From the NCBI GenBank assembly GCA_029251375.1, contig JAQXDL010000014.1, forward strand, positions 1-64,000: a stretch of 64,000 nucleotides of DNA, in the 5' to 3' direction. The translations under genes and the position numbers were made by a program. Positions 44,208-54,044 of the stretch are shown here, piece by piece. Origin of the DNA: Pseudomonadales bacterium. Its GTDB lineage: Bacteria; Pseudomonadota; Gammaproteobacteria; Pseudomonadales; Azotimanducaceae. How positions within the stretch are numbered: the first letter of the stretch is position 1; each line of letters opens with the position of its first letter. Below the pieces are notes generated by a model. It did no database searches, had not been told where the DNA came from, and was given only the letters and a program-made list of their open reading frames with translations.

Positions 44208-44975
44208 ATGAGCTGGACAATAGGTGGCTACTTTAAGTATTTGTCGCCTTTAGTTTTGTTGGAATCTGAAAGTTTGGTCACGGCAGATTTTATGAAAAAA
44301 ATAGCTGTTCGAAGCCTGTTGATAATATTAGTTTTATTCGTCGGTCTTTTTTGGTTTGTTTTTTTCTCCGCAAGACCACCTTTAACTATCGACCCGGTAA
44401 CACTTGCCGGTGACGGTAGCAGCATCAATTACTGCCAACAGCCGGTGTTAGATGGCGGCGGCAAGCTTGCCATCGACATTGCTAAAGGCAATACACCTGG
44501 TTGCGGCTACGATCATTTTCCGTTGCCGATTCTGGCCGCATGCACGGAGCCATTGGTTGAGGCTGCCGATGATATTCGCGGCTTGTGGATAGGCGTTGAA
44601 GGTGGACATGTAGGTCATGTTGAGCGAGTCGAACAATGTGGTGCCCGCACGGTTGTCACGTCCTCTGGCATCATTCACGACTATGGACCCAATAGTACGG
44701 CGCATTCGAACACAGACGACACAGAGGGCGCGGTATTTTTCACCCTTGGTGATCGAGAATATTGTCCGCGCACATCCGCAAGTATGATTTGGGAGGACAA
44801 GGTGCTGAATTTTCGTGCTTTTGGTTGGGGTCCTATCGTCGTCAACCGTTACCTCCAGGGTGAACAGTTAGTGTGGGAGTATGCAGATGGTTCAACGACA
44901 CATATGGATCGATTGTGCCAATTGCCTGACGAGCAGAAAGTGCCTGTACCAAGGGGACCACGTTATTCACTCTAA
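44208..44975 (+). CDS. Membrane-anchored or exported protein, unknown function
   Basis: A protein of 255 residues (or 227 from the ATG at 44292, which gives MKKIAVRSLLIILVLFVGLFW as a neater anchor). The exported part has conserved-looking aromatic and acidic positions (CTEPLVEAADDIRGLWIGVEGG, VERVEQCGARTVVTSSGIIHDYGP) and several Cys residues. I do not recognise the family, though the layout resembles small periplasmic binding-like domains. Its end overlaps the convergent class V aminotransferase gene by 9 bases. Confidence 0.7.
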   Translation: MSWTIGGYFKYLSPLVLLESESLVTADFMKKIAVRSLLIILVLFVGLFWFVFFSARPPLTIDPVTLAGDGSSINYCQQPVLDGGGKLAIDIAKGNTPGCGYDHFPLPILAACTEPLVEAADDIRGLWIGVEGGHVGHVERVEQCGARTVVTSSGIIHDYGPNSTAHSNTDDTEGAVFFTLGDREYCPRTSASMIWEDKVLNFRAFGWGPIVVNRYLQGEQLVWEYADGSTTHMDRLCQLPDEQKVPVPRGPRYSL

Positions 44976-46736
44976 TCTTTGTAGACTTGGCGTATCGATA
45001 TCTTGCGGCAGCGTGAACCAGCGAAGCGCTTCAACGGACTCGGTTAGGCATAGGTCATATCGTTTTTCCATGAGGCGGCACTTGTTCAGTTCTGTCGCGG
45101 CGGCATTAAGGTGCGCCTGCAGAGGCCGTTTGTTTACCTCAGGTGTGTGATGATTAATGTGTGCGCCTAAGTTCATTTCGTTCAAGTCACTGCTAAGGTC
45201 CATTTGCTTCATCTGATAACGCCAAGTCCCACTCGCCGTGTCAAAACAGTAGTAGGGTAAAAGTCGCCAGCCATCTTTCGCGATCATCTCAATAGCAGAT
45301 GCAAGATACTCAAAGGTCGAGTCGTCAATAAAGTAATTGAAGTTTAACCGCACCCAACCTGGCCTTAATATGAGGTGTCCCTTACCAAGTTCAGTCTCAA
45401 TCGCCTTACTCAGGACCATATCCATGTTCAGCAAAGTATGGCCGTAGGGGCCAGCGCAGGAACAGCCACCTCTCGCCTGTATGCCGAAGAGATCGTTTAG
45501 CAAGGCGACGACGAAGGCGTAATGAAGGTCCTTGTTTTGGTGCTTTATTCGTAGAGAGACGATCGATAAGCGTTCTGCGTGCTCGCAACCTAAGACATCG
45601 ATGTTGTCGTGACATGACCAGCGTTGTAACGCGCGTGTAACCCATTTTTTTTCAAGCGCTTCAATATTCTGTGTCCCTACTTCCTGTTGAAGTTTTACGG
45701 CCAGTCCGGCACGAATAGACTCGATGATAGCGGGGGTGCCGCCTTCTTCTCGATGTTCGTGATCGTCAATGAATTGGTGATCATCAGGCGTCACGTACAT
45801 AACGGTTCCGCCACCGGGCATGGAAGGGACGCTATTGCTAAGAAGATGCTTCTTAACAACAAGAATACCGGGGCTGCCAGGGCCGCCCACAAACTTATGC
45901 GGCGAGATGAAAGCAGCATCCTTGCTACAATCTGCGGTTTGACTGTCAGCATCATTGTCAAATTCTTTGGTCGCATTCATGTCGATGCCAACATAGGGCG
46001 CTGCAGCAGCGTAGTCCCAAAGTGAGTATGCGTTGTGTTGGTGCAAAAGGTGACTGATCAGGTCAACGTCAGATTTGACGCCGGTGACATTAGACGCAGC
46101 GGAAAAACTGCCAATCTTTAATGCTCGCTCGCTGTAGAAAGTGAGTTGCGCGGTAAGGACAGATATATCAATTTGACCTGATGCATTCAGAGGTATAACA
46201 ACGACGTCTGCGATCGACTCCCGCCAGGGCAGTTCATTACTGTGATGTTCATAGGGACCAATAAATACCACGGGTCGCTGTGCCAGCGGTATCTTATCGA
46301 GCAGTTGATGTTGTGCATCGAGATCAGCGGGTAGGCGTAGGTTCAAAATATCAATGAGCTTGTTGATGGCCGCAGTGGCGCCCGAGCCACAAAAAATAAC
46401 CTGATCGTCGTCATTACCTTTCACTGCTTTGTGAATGATTTGTCGCGCCTGTTCTCTTAGTTTGGTTGTTTGTGCCCCGGTAAAAGATGTTTCAGTGTGG
46501 GTGTTGGCATAGAAGGGCAAAACCTGGTGGCGAATATAGTCTTCGATAAATGTCAGAGAGCGACCAGATGCAGTGTAGTCTGCGTAGATAAGGGGTTTAG
46601 CGCCAAAGCTTGTTTCGATAAGCGTCCCTTCGCCGATAACGGCATCGCGGATTGTTTGTAATAAATTTGGGTTCAACGTTTTGTTGGAAGTTTCGTTGCA
46701 TGTTTGGTTTAAGGCAGGCTTTTGGGGCTGTGTCAC
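44967..46736 (-). CDS. Class V aminotransferase-fold PLP enzyme
   Basis: PLP enzyme of 589 residues in the cysteine desulfurase/class V aminotransferase superfamily. PLP Lys is in AAFISPHKFVGGPGSPG and the phosphate cup in FCGSGATAAINKLIDIL. A Cys-rich loop RGGCSCAGPYGH lies where desulfurases carry the active-site Cys, hinting at sulfur or selenium chemistry but not proving it. It starts with GTG and the first 27 residues are low-complexity Asn/Thr. It is divergent from an Lrp/AsnC regulator, the usual arrangement for an amino-acid-responsive regulator and its target. Substrate unknown. Confidence 0.85.
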   Translation of the reverse strand: MTQPQKPALNQTCNETSNKTLNPNLLQTIRDAVIGEGTLIETSFGAKPLIYADYTASGRSLTFIEDYIRHQVLPFYANTHTETSFTGAQTTKLREQARQIIHKAVKGNDDDQVIFCGSGATAAINKLIDILNLRLPADLDAQHQLLDKIPLAQRPVVFIGPYEHHSNELPWRESIADVVVIPLNASGQIDISVLTAQLTFYSERALKIGSFSAASNVTGVKSDVDLISHLLHQHNAYSLWDYAAAAPYVGIDMNATKEFDNDADSQTADCSKDAAFISPHKFVGGPGSPGILVVKKHLLSNSVPSMPGGGTVMYVTPDDHQFIDDHEHREEGGTPAIIESIRAGLAVKLQQEVGTQNIEALEKKWVTRALQRWSCHDNIDVLGCEHAERLSIVSLRIKHQNKDLHYAFVVALLNDLFGIQARGGCSCAGPYGHTLLNMDMVLSKAIETELGKGHLILRPGWVRLNFNYFIDDSTFEYLASAIEMIAKDGWRLLPYYCFDTASGTWRYQMKQMDLSSDLNEMNLGAHINHHTPEVNKRPLQAHLNAAATELNKCRLMEKRYDLCLTESVEALRWFTLPQDIDTPSLQRLE

Positions 46737-46843
46737 AAGAGTACGCTAGGTTCGTGAATGAAGTGGCCAGCATAGTGTTGTTTGTTGGGCACATTGTGCC
46801 TAATTGGTTTGTATTATCGGGGTTATCCGAAAATTTGTTCCAC

Positions 46844-46867
46844 ATAGTTTATTAAATATGAAACTAT
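46844..46867. promoter_or_regulatory. Inverted repeat, candidate Lrp/AsnC operator
   Basis: ATAGTTT and AAACTAT form a perfect 7-bp inverted repeat separated by 10 bases in the short divergent gap between the class V aminotransferase and Lrp/AsnC genes. It is AT-rich, as is usual for this family's sites. The link is based on position and symmetry only. Confidence 0.5.
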
Positions 46868-46906
46868 ACACCATCGCAATTTTTTGGTCATAGGAAACCA
46901 TCAGAA

Positions 46907-47362
46907 ATGGATAAACAAGATAAGTCGATCCTGACGTTGTTGCAGCGTGATGCGAGTCTGTCAGTCGGTGAGATTGCCAGTCAGGTTGGCATCTCGAAGT
47001 CTGCGTGTTGGCGAAGGGTTCAGAAGCTAGAACACGATGGCGTGATTCGAGAACGGGTTGCGCTGTTGGCGCCAGAAAAAGTTAATTTGCCTTTGACCGT
47101 TTATATCTCAGTTCGAACCAACCAACACAATGACAAATGGGCGGCGAAATTTCAGAAGGTGACAAGGTCAATGCCTGGGGTTTTGGAAGTCTATCGCATG
47201 AGTGGGGAGTTAGATTATCTAATCAAAGCGGTGGTTGAGGATATGCCGGGTTACGACAGATTGTATAAAGAACTTATCAAAGCAGACCTTTATGATGTGA
47301 GTTCAAGCTTTGTGATGGAAACAATGAAACAAACAACGCAACTGCCTTTGGATTATGTTTAG
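46907..47362 (+). CDS. Lrp/AsnC-family transcriptional regulator
   Basis: DNA-binding protein of 151 residues: helix-turn-helix VGEIASQVGISKSACWRRVQKLEHDGVI near residues 22-49 and a C-terminal RAM ligand-binding domain ending VSSFVMETMKQTTQLPL. It is divergent from the class V aminotransferase, which it most likely controls in response to an amino acid, and probably autoregulates from the shared gap. Confidence 0.93.
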   Translation: MDKQDKSILTLLQRDASLSVGEIASQVGISKSACWRRVQKLEHDGVIRERVALLAPEKVNLPLTVYISVRTNQHNDKWAAKFQKVTRSMPGVLEVYRMSGELDYLIKAVVEDMPGYDRLYKELIKADLYDVSSSFVMETMKQTTQLPLDYV

Positions 47363-47437
47363 CTCCAATGATCTCTAGAAGTCCACAATGACAACGAAAA
47401 TATTTAAGCCTCAAACCAGTGAGTTAGAAAAATCTTT

Positions 47438-48415
47438 ATGAATGATAACCGTGAAAGTGATGAAACCATGGCAGTGTCAATCAAGGTCAACGTTGATAAC
47501 TATGTGCGTGCAACAACATCGGCGCAGTTTGCCGGCATGTTAAGAATGTCCCGAGGCATGAACAAATTTGTTCATGCGCCAAAGCCCGTTGCGCTTAACA
47601 AGCAAAGTGTCGAGCGCATGAACCGCGACACGATTTATAGCTCGGCTGTGGTGGACATCAGTCTAGGTGCAAGTTTGACAATTCCGGAATCCGGCGATCG
47701 ATACCTTTCTGTGATTGTGATGAATGAAGATTATTACACCACCGCAATCTATCATGACGCGGGGGTTTATCAACTAAGCGTGGATGAACACGACACACCG
47801 TTCGTGGCGATAGTGGCGCGTATTTTGGCTGATCCAACTGATCCAGATGATATGAAAGTTGCCAATGCGTTACAGCAGGGTTTGTTGATTGACGCCGCCG
47901 GTGAGGGCGTCTTTACACGCCCCAATTATGACGCGGAAAGCTTCGCCCGCACTCATGGTTTACTAAAGCAGTTGGGCGCAGGGCTTGCAGATGCTTCCTA
48001 TTGGAATGGCAAAAAAGAAGAAGTGAAAGAAACGCGCCATATGATTGGTGCTGCATTTGGCTGGGGTGGATTGCCAACCTATGAAGTGGTTTACGAAAGT
48101 GTCAGTGCGCCGCGTCCTTTGGGTACCTACCAGCTCAACGTCAAGGATGTGCCCGTTGATGGCTTTTGGTCCATTAGTGTCTATAACAAAGCGGGATACT
48201 TTGAAGAAAATGCGTTTGACTCCTACAGCATTAACAACCTAACGGCGGCGCCGAATGACGACGGCTCGTACACGATTCACTTTGGCGATTGTGCCAATAA
48301 TCTGAGGAACTGTTTGCAGATCATGGAAGGTTGGAATTATGTAGTGCGGCTATATCAACCGCATCAAAATGTGCAGCAGGGTTTATGGCACTTTCCTGAG
48401 CCTCACGCCATATAA
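47438..48415 (+). CDS. DUF1254/DUF1214 domain protein
   Basis: The 325-residue protein fits the DUF1254-DUF1214 pair: an N-terminal region with MNRDTIYSSAVVDISLG and IPESGDRYLSVIVMNEDYYT, then a C-terminal DUF1214 region with FGWGGLPTYEVVYESV, VPVDGFWSISVYNKAGYFEEN and ENCLQ-like NNLRNCLQIMEGWNYVVRLYQP. No signal peptide is apparent and function is not established. ATGs at 47438 and 47468 are possible starts. Confidence 0.88.
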   Translation: MNDNRESDETMAVSIKVNVDNYVRATTSAQFAGMLRMSRGMNKFVHAPKPVALNKQSVERMNRDTIYSSAVVDISLGASLTIPESGDRYLSVIVMNEDYYTTAIYHDAGVYQLSVDEHDTPFVAIVARILADPTDPDDMKVANALQQGLLIDAAGEGVFTRPNYDAESFARTHGLLKQLGAGLADASYWNGKKEEVKETRHMIGAAFGWGGLPTYEVVYESVSAPRPLGTYQLNVKDVPVDGFWSISVYNKAGYFEENAFDSYSINNLTAAPNDDGSYTIHFGDCANNLRNCLQIMEGWNYVVRLYQPHQNVQQGLWHFPEPHAI

Positions 48416-48550
48416 TTATGGGTTGTAGAATCGAGCAAGTGTTACCGAAAGGGGCAATGACTGTGTGAATTTGAAGTCTTGATCAGGCTTTATAAAAGGG
48501 TATTTGTTTGCAGATAGGATTGATCAAGGCCAGCAGCAATGAAATCTGTT

Positions 48551-48585
48551 GCTTGTGCCGGGATAAATGGTATCCCAGCACAAGC
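48551..48585. terminator. Bidirectional terminator hairpin candidate
   Basis: GCTTGTGC-C-GGGATA pairs with TATCCC-A-GCACAAGC around a 5-nt loop (AATGG), a 14-bp stem with one internal mismatch, between the convergent DUF1254 and acyl-CoA dehydrogenase genes. T-tracts are weak on both sides. Confidence 0.6.
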
Positions 48586-48602
48586 ATTAAGATATAAGTC
48601 TT

Positions 48603-49832
48603 TTAGTCGAACAACTCGCCGCCACAAGCAGAGGCCGTCGTGCCAAATTCTTCATAAGCTTTGATGACGTTGGCGCCGGTTCTCCAACGATGCACTTCAT
48701 CAGGACCGTCAACCAATCGTTGGCTACGGATACCGGTGTACCAGCGCGCCAAAGGCGTGTCGTGGCTATAACCGAGGGCCCCGTGCAGCTGCAGAGCTGT
48801 ATCGACAACTTGATGCACCATGTTCGCCAGGAAGACCTTAGCAATACCGTTCTCTTGCTTAAGGTCCATACCATTTTCAGCTTTATAAGCGATGTGTAAC
48901 AACATCAAACGTGCTTTGTATATCTCGGACGCGCAGTCGGCCATCATCCAGCGCACACCTTGACGGTCTGCGAGTCGCTTGCCAAATGTTTCGCGGCTAG
49001 TAATATGTTTTGCTGCTAAGTCGAGTGCCCGCTGTGCCATGGCAACATTGTGCATACCATGACGGAGTCGGCCGTAGGCAAGTCGATGCTGACCCATGTT
49101 GAAGCCCTGACCTTGGCCGCCCAAAATGTTTTCCCGTGGCACGCGCAGGTTCTCGATTTTGATCTCAGAGTGTGAGCCACCCAGCTTTAAACCCAGCTCG
49201 GTATGTGGCTGCATGGTCTCGATATTACGGACGATTTCGTAGCCAGGGTTAGGAAGCTCTACAATGAATGTACTGTATTGTTCGTGTCTCGGTGCATCAG
49301 GATCTGTCTTCGCCATGACAACCGCGATATCCGCAACGCTGGCGGATGAACTAAACCATTTTTCACCGTTCATGACCCACTCATCGCCATCGAGCTCAGC
49401 GGTTGTTTGCATGCCTGTTGCATCTGCACCGGCGGCTTTTTCTGTCATGGAATAGCAAATACGTTTTTCACCGTTGAGCAATGGCTTCAAGTATTTCTCG
49501 TGCTGGTATTCTGTACCATGCTCAATCAGTGTCAGCATTGTTGCATCGTCAGGACCCTGTGTGTTCATTGACAGTGCGCCAAGAAAACTTTCGCCCAGTT
49601 CCATTTGAACAAGCGCGTTTGCTAATGGGCGTAAACCCATGCCGCCATGCTCAACCGGTACAAAGGGACACCACAAATCCTGTGCTCGAGCAGCAACGCG
49701 CAGTTCAGCTAACACTTCATCAAAGTTTTCCGCTGTACAATTTTCCTCAGCAGGGTGTACCACCTCCTGAACAAATTTGCGCACCTTGTTGCGAATGGCC
49801 TTGGTCTCATCGGGGATTTGAAAATCAATCAT
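48603..49832 (-). CDS. Acyl-CoA dehydrogenase
   Basis: Acyl-CoA dehydrogenase of about 409 residues. It shows YSMTEKAAGADATGM (an AGADATGM variant of the usual ExGxGSD block), WVMNGEKWFSSSASVADI and DTALQLHGALGYSHDTPLARW near the C-terminus. The ATG at 49832 (MIDFQIPD) is chosen because AAGGAG lies six bases upstream, while the longer frame begins with TTG inside that site. It stands apart from the paired ACAD genes at 37-39 kb. Confidence 0.93.
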   Translation of the reverse strand: MIDFQIPDETKAIRNKVRKFVQEVVHPAEENCTAENFDEVLAELRVAARAQDLWCPFVPVEHGGMGLRPLANALVQMELGESFLGALSMNTQGPDDATMLTLIEHGTEYQHEKYLKPLLNGEKRICYSMTEKAAGADATGMQTTAELDGDEWVMNGEKWFSSSASVADIAVVMAKTDPDAPRHEQYSTFIVELPNPGYEIVRNIETMQPHTELGLKLGGSHSEIKIENLRVPRENILGGQGQGFNMGQHRLAYGRLRHGMHNVAMAQRALDLAAKHITSRETFGKRLADRQGVRWMMADCASEIYKARLMLLHIAYKAENGMDLKQENGIAKVFLANMVHQVVDTALQLHGALGYSHDTPLARWYTGIRSQRLVDGPDEVHRWRTGANVIKAYEEFGTTASACGGELFD

Positions 49833-49923
49833 GCACTGCTCCTTCAATAAATTATTTTTAGACTTGTTCAGGAGTATCTCAGGGTGTTAACAAATGTGCT
49901 AGCGGTATGCTGCTCGGTAGAAA

Positions 49924-52900
49924 CTAAGCCGCAGCTCTCTTCAGTGCGGCTGAAAAGGCGATTCGGTAAAAGACGGGCAGTGCGATCAGTGTCAACAAGG
50001 TTGCGAAAGCCAGTCCGCCCATAATGCATACAGCCATCTCTTTGAAAAAAGCATCAGATAACAGCGGTGACATGCCAATAATGGTGGTGCCGGCAGCCAA
50101 CATGACAGGCCGCAGGCGACTCACGCTAGCGGCAACAATCGAAGACAGGTTCATGCCGTCTTCTTCGATATTTTTGTCGATCTCGTCAACTAAGACGACA
50201 CAGTTTTTAATCAACATGCCTGACAGGCTAAGGAAACCGAGGAACGATGGGAAAGTAAATGACAGATCGGTGATCAGAAGACTCAGCACAACGCCGCAAA
50301 CAGTCATGGGTACGGTTAGCCATATCACAATCGGTTGGCGCAGTTTACCGAACATCAGAATAGTGACAAAAAACATGAGGGCGAAAGTGACGGGGATTCG
50401 GGCGCCAAGTGTTTGCCTCGCTTCTTGACTGCCCTCATATTCACCGCCCCATTCCAGTTGATAGCCTGGCGGCAGTTTGATGGCCTCGACATCGGCTCGC
50501 ATTTCTTCAAACACGCGGGTGAAGTTTTGCCCGACCGGCGGGTTGGATAGGGCGCTGACCATTCTCACTCTGTTTTGCCTGAAAATTAGGCTGTCCTCCG
50601 GTACGAGATCAAAGCCGTCTATAATCTGCGACATGGGTATGTGCGAACGTTGGGTCGGGCTCCATACCGTGCGGTCTGATAGTCCCGGTAGGTCGATGCG
50701 TTCGTCAGCAGGGGCGCGAGCGACGATCGGGATGAGCTTGTCGGTATCACGGAACAAACCAATGTTTACCCCTAAGGTCGCGAAGGCAAGCGATTGGTAG
50801 GCATCTGATCTGCTGATACCGGTACTTCTCGCCTGCGTGTCGTTAAACCGGGGCACAATCTGTAGTTCTCGTTGTCGCCAGTTTGTCTTTAGGTCAATCA
50901 AGTTGTGTTTTAGGTAAACGTCAAGCGCCTGCTCAGCAAGTGCCCTCAGCACGTCTGGGTCTTCACCTGTAAATCTGGCTTCGACTTTAGACGAGCCTGA
51001 CGGACTAAACTCACTGCGCCTAATTTGTATTTCCGCCTCCAGGTTAATGTCGCTCAGTCTGGCGCTGACATTTGCCATCATGTCGTTCATGACATTCACG
51101 TCTTCAACGCGCACCATCAAATGTGCATAGGCAGAGTTCGGCTGTTCAGGTCTTGTCGTTGCAGAGAATCGATTTGGGCCGGCGCCGATAAAGCTGCTGA
51201 TATCAACGACTCCGGGTTCCTTTTTGATTTCGGCTTCAAAGGATTTAATTTCTTTGGCTGTTGTTAAAATATCGGTTCCCTGAGGTAGGTAGTAGTCAAC
51301 AAAGAACAAGGGTGTGTTGGTGGTTGGAAAGAAGGCTTGTTTGACCTGGCCGAAGCCCCAGAAGCAGCCTGCTGTGATACTGACAATGACAAGTGTTGCA
51401 AACCACGCTCGGCGTAAGCCGAATTCGATCAGTTTTCGGTAGGGGGTATAGCCCCAGCCACTGTATATTTCGGTTTGTTCGCCCTGTTTTGAAATTGTAA
51501 GAAGATAGTTGCCTAACAACGGTGCAACAGTGATGGCAAGCACCCAACTCAGTAGTAAGGAAATCGCGACAACTTGAAACAACGAGACTAAAAAGTGTCC
51601 GGTACTGTCGTCGGATAATCCAATCGGTGCAAACGCGAGTATGCCAATCACGGTGGCACCTAAAAGCGCATATTGGGTTCGTTGTACTGATTGTGCCGCA
51701 GCAACTCGGGAACTCAGCCCCCGTTGGACGCCGATGACCATGCCTTCGGCCACCACGATTGCATTGTCTACTAGCATGCCCATGGCGATCATTAAGGCGC
51801 CCAAGGAGATCCTCTGTAATTCGATGCCAAGTATCGACATGATGCAGATGGTGCCTAGCACGGTCAGCAGCAATACGCTGCCGACGACGGTGCCGGCTCG
51901 CCAACCCATAAATATGCACAGGGCGCCGATCACCGTTGCGACAGACACTAATAGATTTTTCAGAAAGGTATCGATCGAGCTGCTAACGACCTCATGCTGT
52001 AGATAGATGGGATGTGCTTCAACGCCTAGGGGTAATTCTTGCATAAGTTGTTTTAATCGCTCATCAACCATGCGACCAACCTTGACCACATTGAGCCCCT
52101 TCGTCACCGACACCCCAACGGTAAAAGCCGTTTCTGAGTTGAAGCGAATAATCTGTTGGGGCACTTCAATCGGTCCTCGCGTGATGTCGGCAATGTCACT
52201 CAGGCGTAAAACCTGCGTTGATCCCGGTAGACCAATCGGCATGTCGCCGACGGCTTTGACGCTATCAAAGGCAATTTCCGGCGCGATTGAGACCCGTCTT
52301 GTGCCGTACGCGACGGAGCCCGCATTTATGACCTGACTTTCCTGCCCAATCGCGCCGAATACAACTTCGATCGGAATGCCGAGGCTGACCAGTCGCTGCT
52401 GGTCTAACTCGACGAAGATTGCCTCGTCAGGTTCGCCCGCAGTGTTGACCTTTGCAACACCCGGTACAAGCTTGAGTGTGGTGGTGATTTGGCGAGAGAT
52501 GTCATGAATTTCAGCGGCTGAGTAGCCGGGGGCAGTGATCGCGTAGAAGACGCCGTAAACGTCACCAAAATCGTCCTCGATCAAAGGGGTTCCGGCACCT
52601 GGCGGCAGACTGTAGTGGGTTTCGCTGACCCTGCGTCGCAGTTCATCCCATATCTGAGGCAGGTCTTCAGCGGCATATTCCTCCAGCATCTCAACCTGTA
52701 CTTCGGATCGTCCCGGTAGGGATTTCGAGGTGACCTTGTCAAGATAAGGCAGCTCCTGCAACGCCGCTTCAATGACATCGGTGACTTCATGCTCAACCTC
52801 AACCGCGGATGCGCCCGGGTACGGCGTGATGATGTAAGCATTGCTAATGGGGAAGTCCGGGTCTTCAAGTCGACCGACATTGTCAATGCCATAGGCACCA

Positions 52901-52974
52901 CCAAACAGGCATGCAACGATGATTAGCCAAGGATAGAGGGGGTTTTCGATCGACCATTGACCAACATTTTTCAT
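49924..52974 (-). CDS. RND efflux transporter, inner-membrane pump
   Basis: Resistance-nodulation-division pump of 1016 residues, with 12 predicted transmembrane helices and two large periplasmic loops. Signature blocks are MGMLVDNAIVVAEG in helix 4 (proton-relay Asp), GATVIGILAFAPIGLSDDSTG, LEWGGEYEGSQEA and the C-terminal AAGTTIIGMSPLLSDAFFKEMAVCIMGGL. Its ATG overlaps the stop of the upstream adaptor gene by 4 bases. No TolC-type outer membrane channel or regulator is adjacent. Substrates cannot be read from sequence. Confidence 0.95.
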   Translation of the reverse strand: MKNVGQWSIENPLYPWLIIVACLFGGAYGIDNVGRLEDPDFPISNAYIITPYPGASAVEVEHEVTDVIEAALQELPYLDKVTSKSLPGRSEVQVEMLEEYAAEDLPQIWDELRRRVSETHYSLPPGAGTPLIEDDFGDVYGVFYAITAPGYSAAEIHDISRQITTTLKLVPGVAKVNTAGEPDEAIFVELDQQRLVSLGIPIEVVFGAIGQESQVINAGSVAYGTRRVSIAPEIAFDSVKAVGDMPIGLPGSTQVLRLSDIADITRGPIEVPQQIIRFNSETAFTVGVSVTKGLNVVKVGRMVDERLKQLMQELPLGVEAHPIYLQHEVVSSSIDTFLKNLLVSVATVIGALCIFMGWRAGTVVGSVLLLTVLGTICIMSILGIELQRISLGALMIAMGMLVDNAIVVAEGMVIGVQRGLSSRVAAAQSVQRTQYALLGATVIGILAFAPIGLSDDSTGHFLVSLFQVVAISLLLSWVLAITVAPLLGNYLLTISKQGEQTEIYSGWGYTPYRKLIEFGLRRAWFATLVIVSITAGCFWGFGQVKQAFFPTTNTPLFFVDYYLPQGTDILTTAKEIKSFEAEIKKEPGVVDISSFIGAGPNRFSATTRPEQPNSAYAHLMVRVEDVNVMNDMMANVSARLSDINLEAEIQIRRSEFSPSGSSKVEARFTGEDPDVLRALAEQALDVYLKHNLIDLKTNWRQRELQIVPRFNDTQARSTGISRSDAYQSLAFATLGVNIGLFRDTDKLIPIVARAPADERIDLPGLSDRTVWSPTQRSHIPMSQIIDGFDLVPEDSLIFRQNRVRMVSALSNPPVGQNFTRVFEEMRADVEAIKLPPGYQLEWGGEYEGSQEARQTLGARIPVTFALMFFVTILMFGKLRQPIVIWLTVPMTVCGVVLSLLITDLSFTFPSFLGFLSLSGMLIKNCVVLVDEIDKNIEEDGMNLSSIVAASVSRLRPVMLAAGTTIIGMSPLLSDAFFKEMAVCIMGGLAFATLLTLIALPVFYRIAFSAALKRAAA

Positions 52975-54044
52975 CTTAGGCTCGTCACGACGGCACCCAA
53001 GGGGCGCACTTTCATACCCCGTTGCAACCGGTTCGCGCCGGTGGCTACGATCAGATCGCCACCTTTAAGGCCGTCAGTAATTGGCACGCCACGACCTGTC
53101 GGCGAATCGATTAGAACAGCTTGTTTGCTAACGTCATGTGAATCCTCATCATAGCGCCAGACAAAGAATGTGTTGTCGGGGTTTGTTACCAAGGCTGTGA
53201 TTGGAATAATAATCGCGGACTCATTGGTCGTATTGGCTCTGCGTTCCACGTCAACGGTGGCGGTCATGCCCGGCAGAATATTTCGACCTTCAGGGTTTTG
53301 CATCGCAAAAGTGACAAGGTAGGTCTGTGCAACCGCATCTGCTTCGCCAGTGTTCTCCCGATAGGTCAGCGGGAAGGTCTCGCCAGGCGCAAAAGCAAAG
53401 CGGGCGGTGAAAGATACAATATGTTCCTGCGTCACTGTTGCCATAAGCTTTTCAGGAATGCTGGCGTAGACGAACAGTTCACTCAAGTCGTTAATGCGAA
53501 CAATTTTGTCACCCGCTCGAACGTTTGCGTAGTTGTCAGCGTAGCGTTTCGCAATATAGCCATCGAAGGGCGCGTGTATGCTTGAATCCGACAGGGCCTC
53601 GCGGGCCTGGTCGTAGTTAACTTGTCTTAGTTCATAAACGGCTAATGCGTCGTCAACAATTGACGGGGATATACCCTTGTCTTTGAGTAATTTTTGCTTC
53701 CTGGCGAGATCTTGTTTTGAAAGCTTTAGCTGTACTCGTGCTTCTCTCAGTGATAATTCGAAATCGGTGGTGTCAAGTGTCGCAAGTACGCTGTTTGCCT
53801 CGACAGATTGACCCTCGAGGACTGGCAGGGTTAGTAGCTGACCTGATACTTCAAAAGATACATCGACGGTCTGTGACGCGTCGACGCGACCAACAAACGT
53901 GTGGCGAACAGTCTGCGCATTTTCTACGACCTTAAATATTTTGGCGGGTCTGATGGTTTCTTGCTGTTCAGGTTCAACCACCGGCAGCGGCTCGCAACCT
54001 ACTAGTAGTGGCAATATCAGTATTAGAAAATACGGCGTTTTCAT
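52971..54044 (-). CDS. RND efflux periplasmic adaptor lipoprotein
   Basis: Membrane fusion protein of 357 residues with lipobox LVGC. It has the split biotinyl-lipoyl motif (VSFEVSGQLLTLPVLEGQSVEANSVLATLD and IHAPFDGYIAKRYAD), a coiled-coil hairpin between them (about residues 95-140) and beta-barrel domains after. It is the first gene of the pump operon and bridges the pump to an outer membrane channel encoded elsewhere. Confidence 0.95.
   Translation of the reverse strand: MKTPYFLILILPLLVGCEPLPVVEPEQQETIRPAKIFKVVENAQTVRHTFVGRVDASQTVDVSFEVSGQLLTLPVLEGQSVEANSVLATLDTTDFELSLREARVQLKLSKQDLARKQKLLKDKGISPSIVDDALAVYELRQVNYDQAREALSDSSIHAPFDGYIAKRYADNYANVRAGDKIVRINDLSELFVYASIPEKLMATVTQEHIVSFTARFAFAPGETFPLTYRENTGEADAVAQTYLVTFAMQNPEGRNILPGMTATVDVERRANTTNESAIIIPITALVTNPDNTFFVWRYDEDSHDVSKQAVLIDSPTGRGVPITDGLKGGDLIVATGANRLQRGMKVRPLGAVVTSLR

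Noticed and set aside
44967-46736. Class V PLP enzyme as selenocysteine synthase SelA
   Set aside because: Sequence motifs fit the class V desulfurase/aminotransferase group and not SelA; no selB or selC is adjacent.
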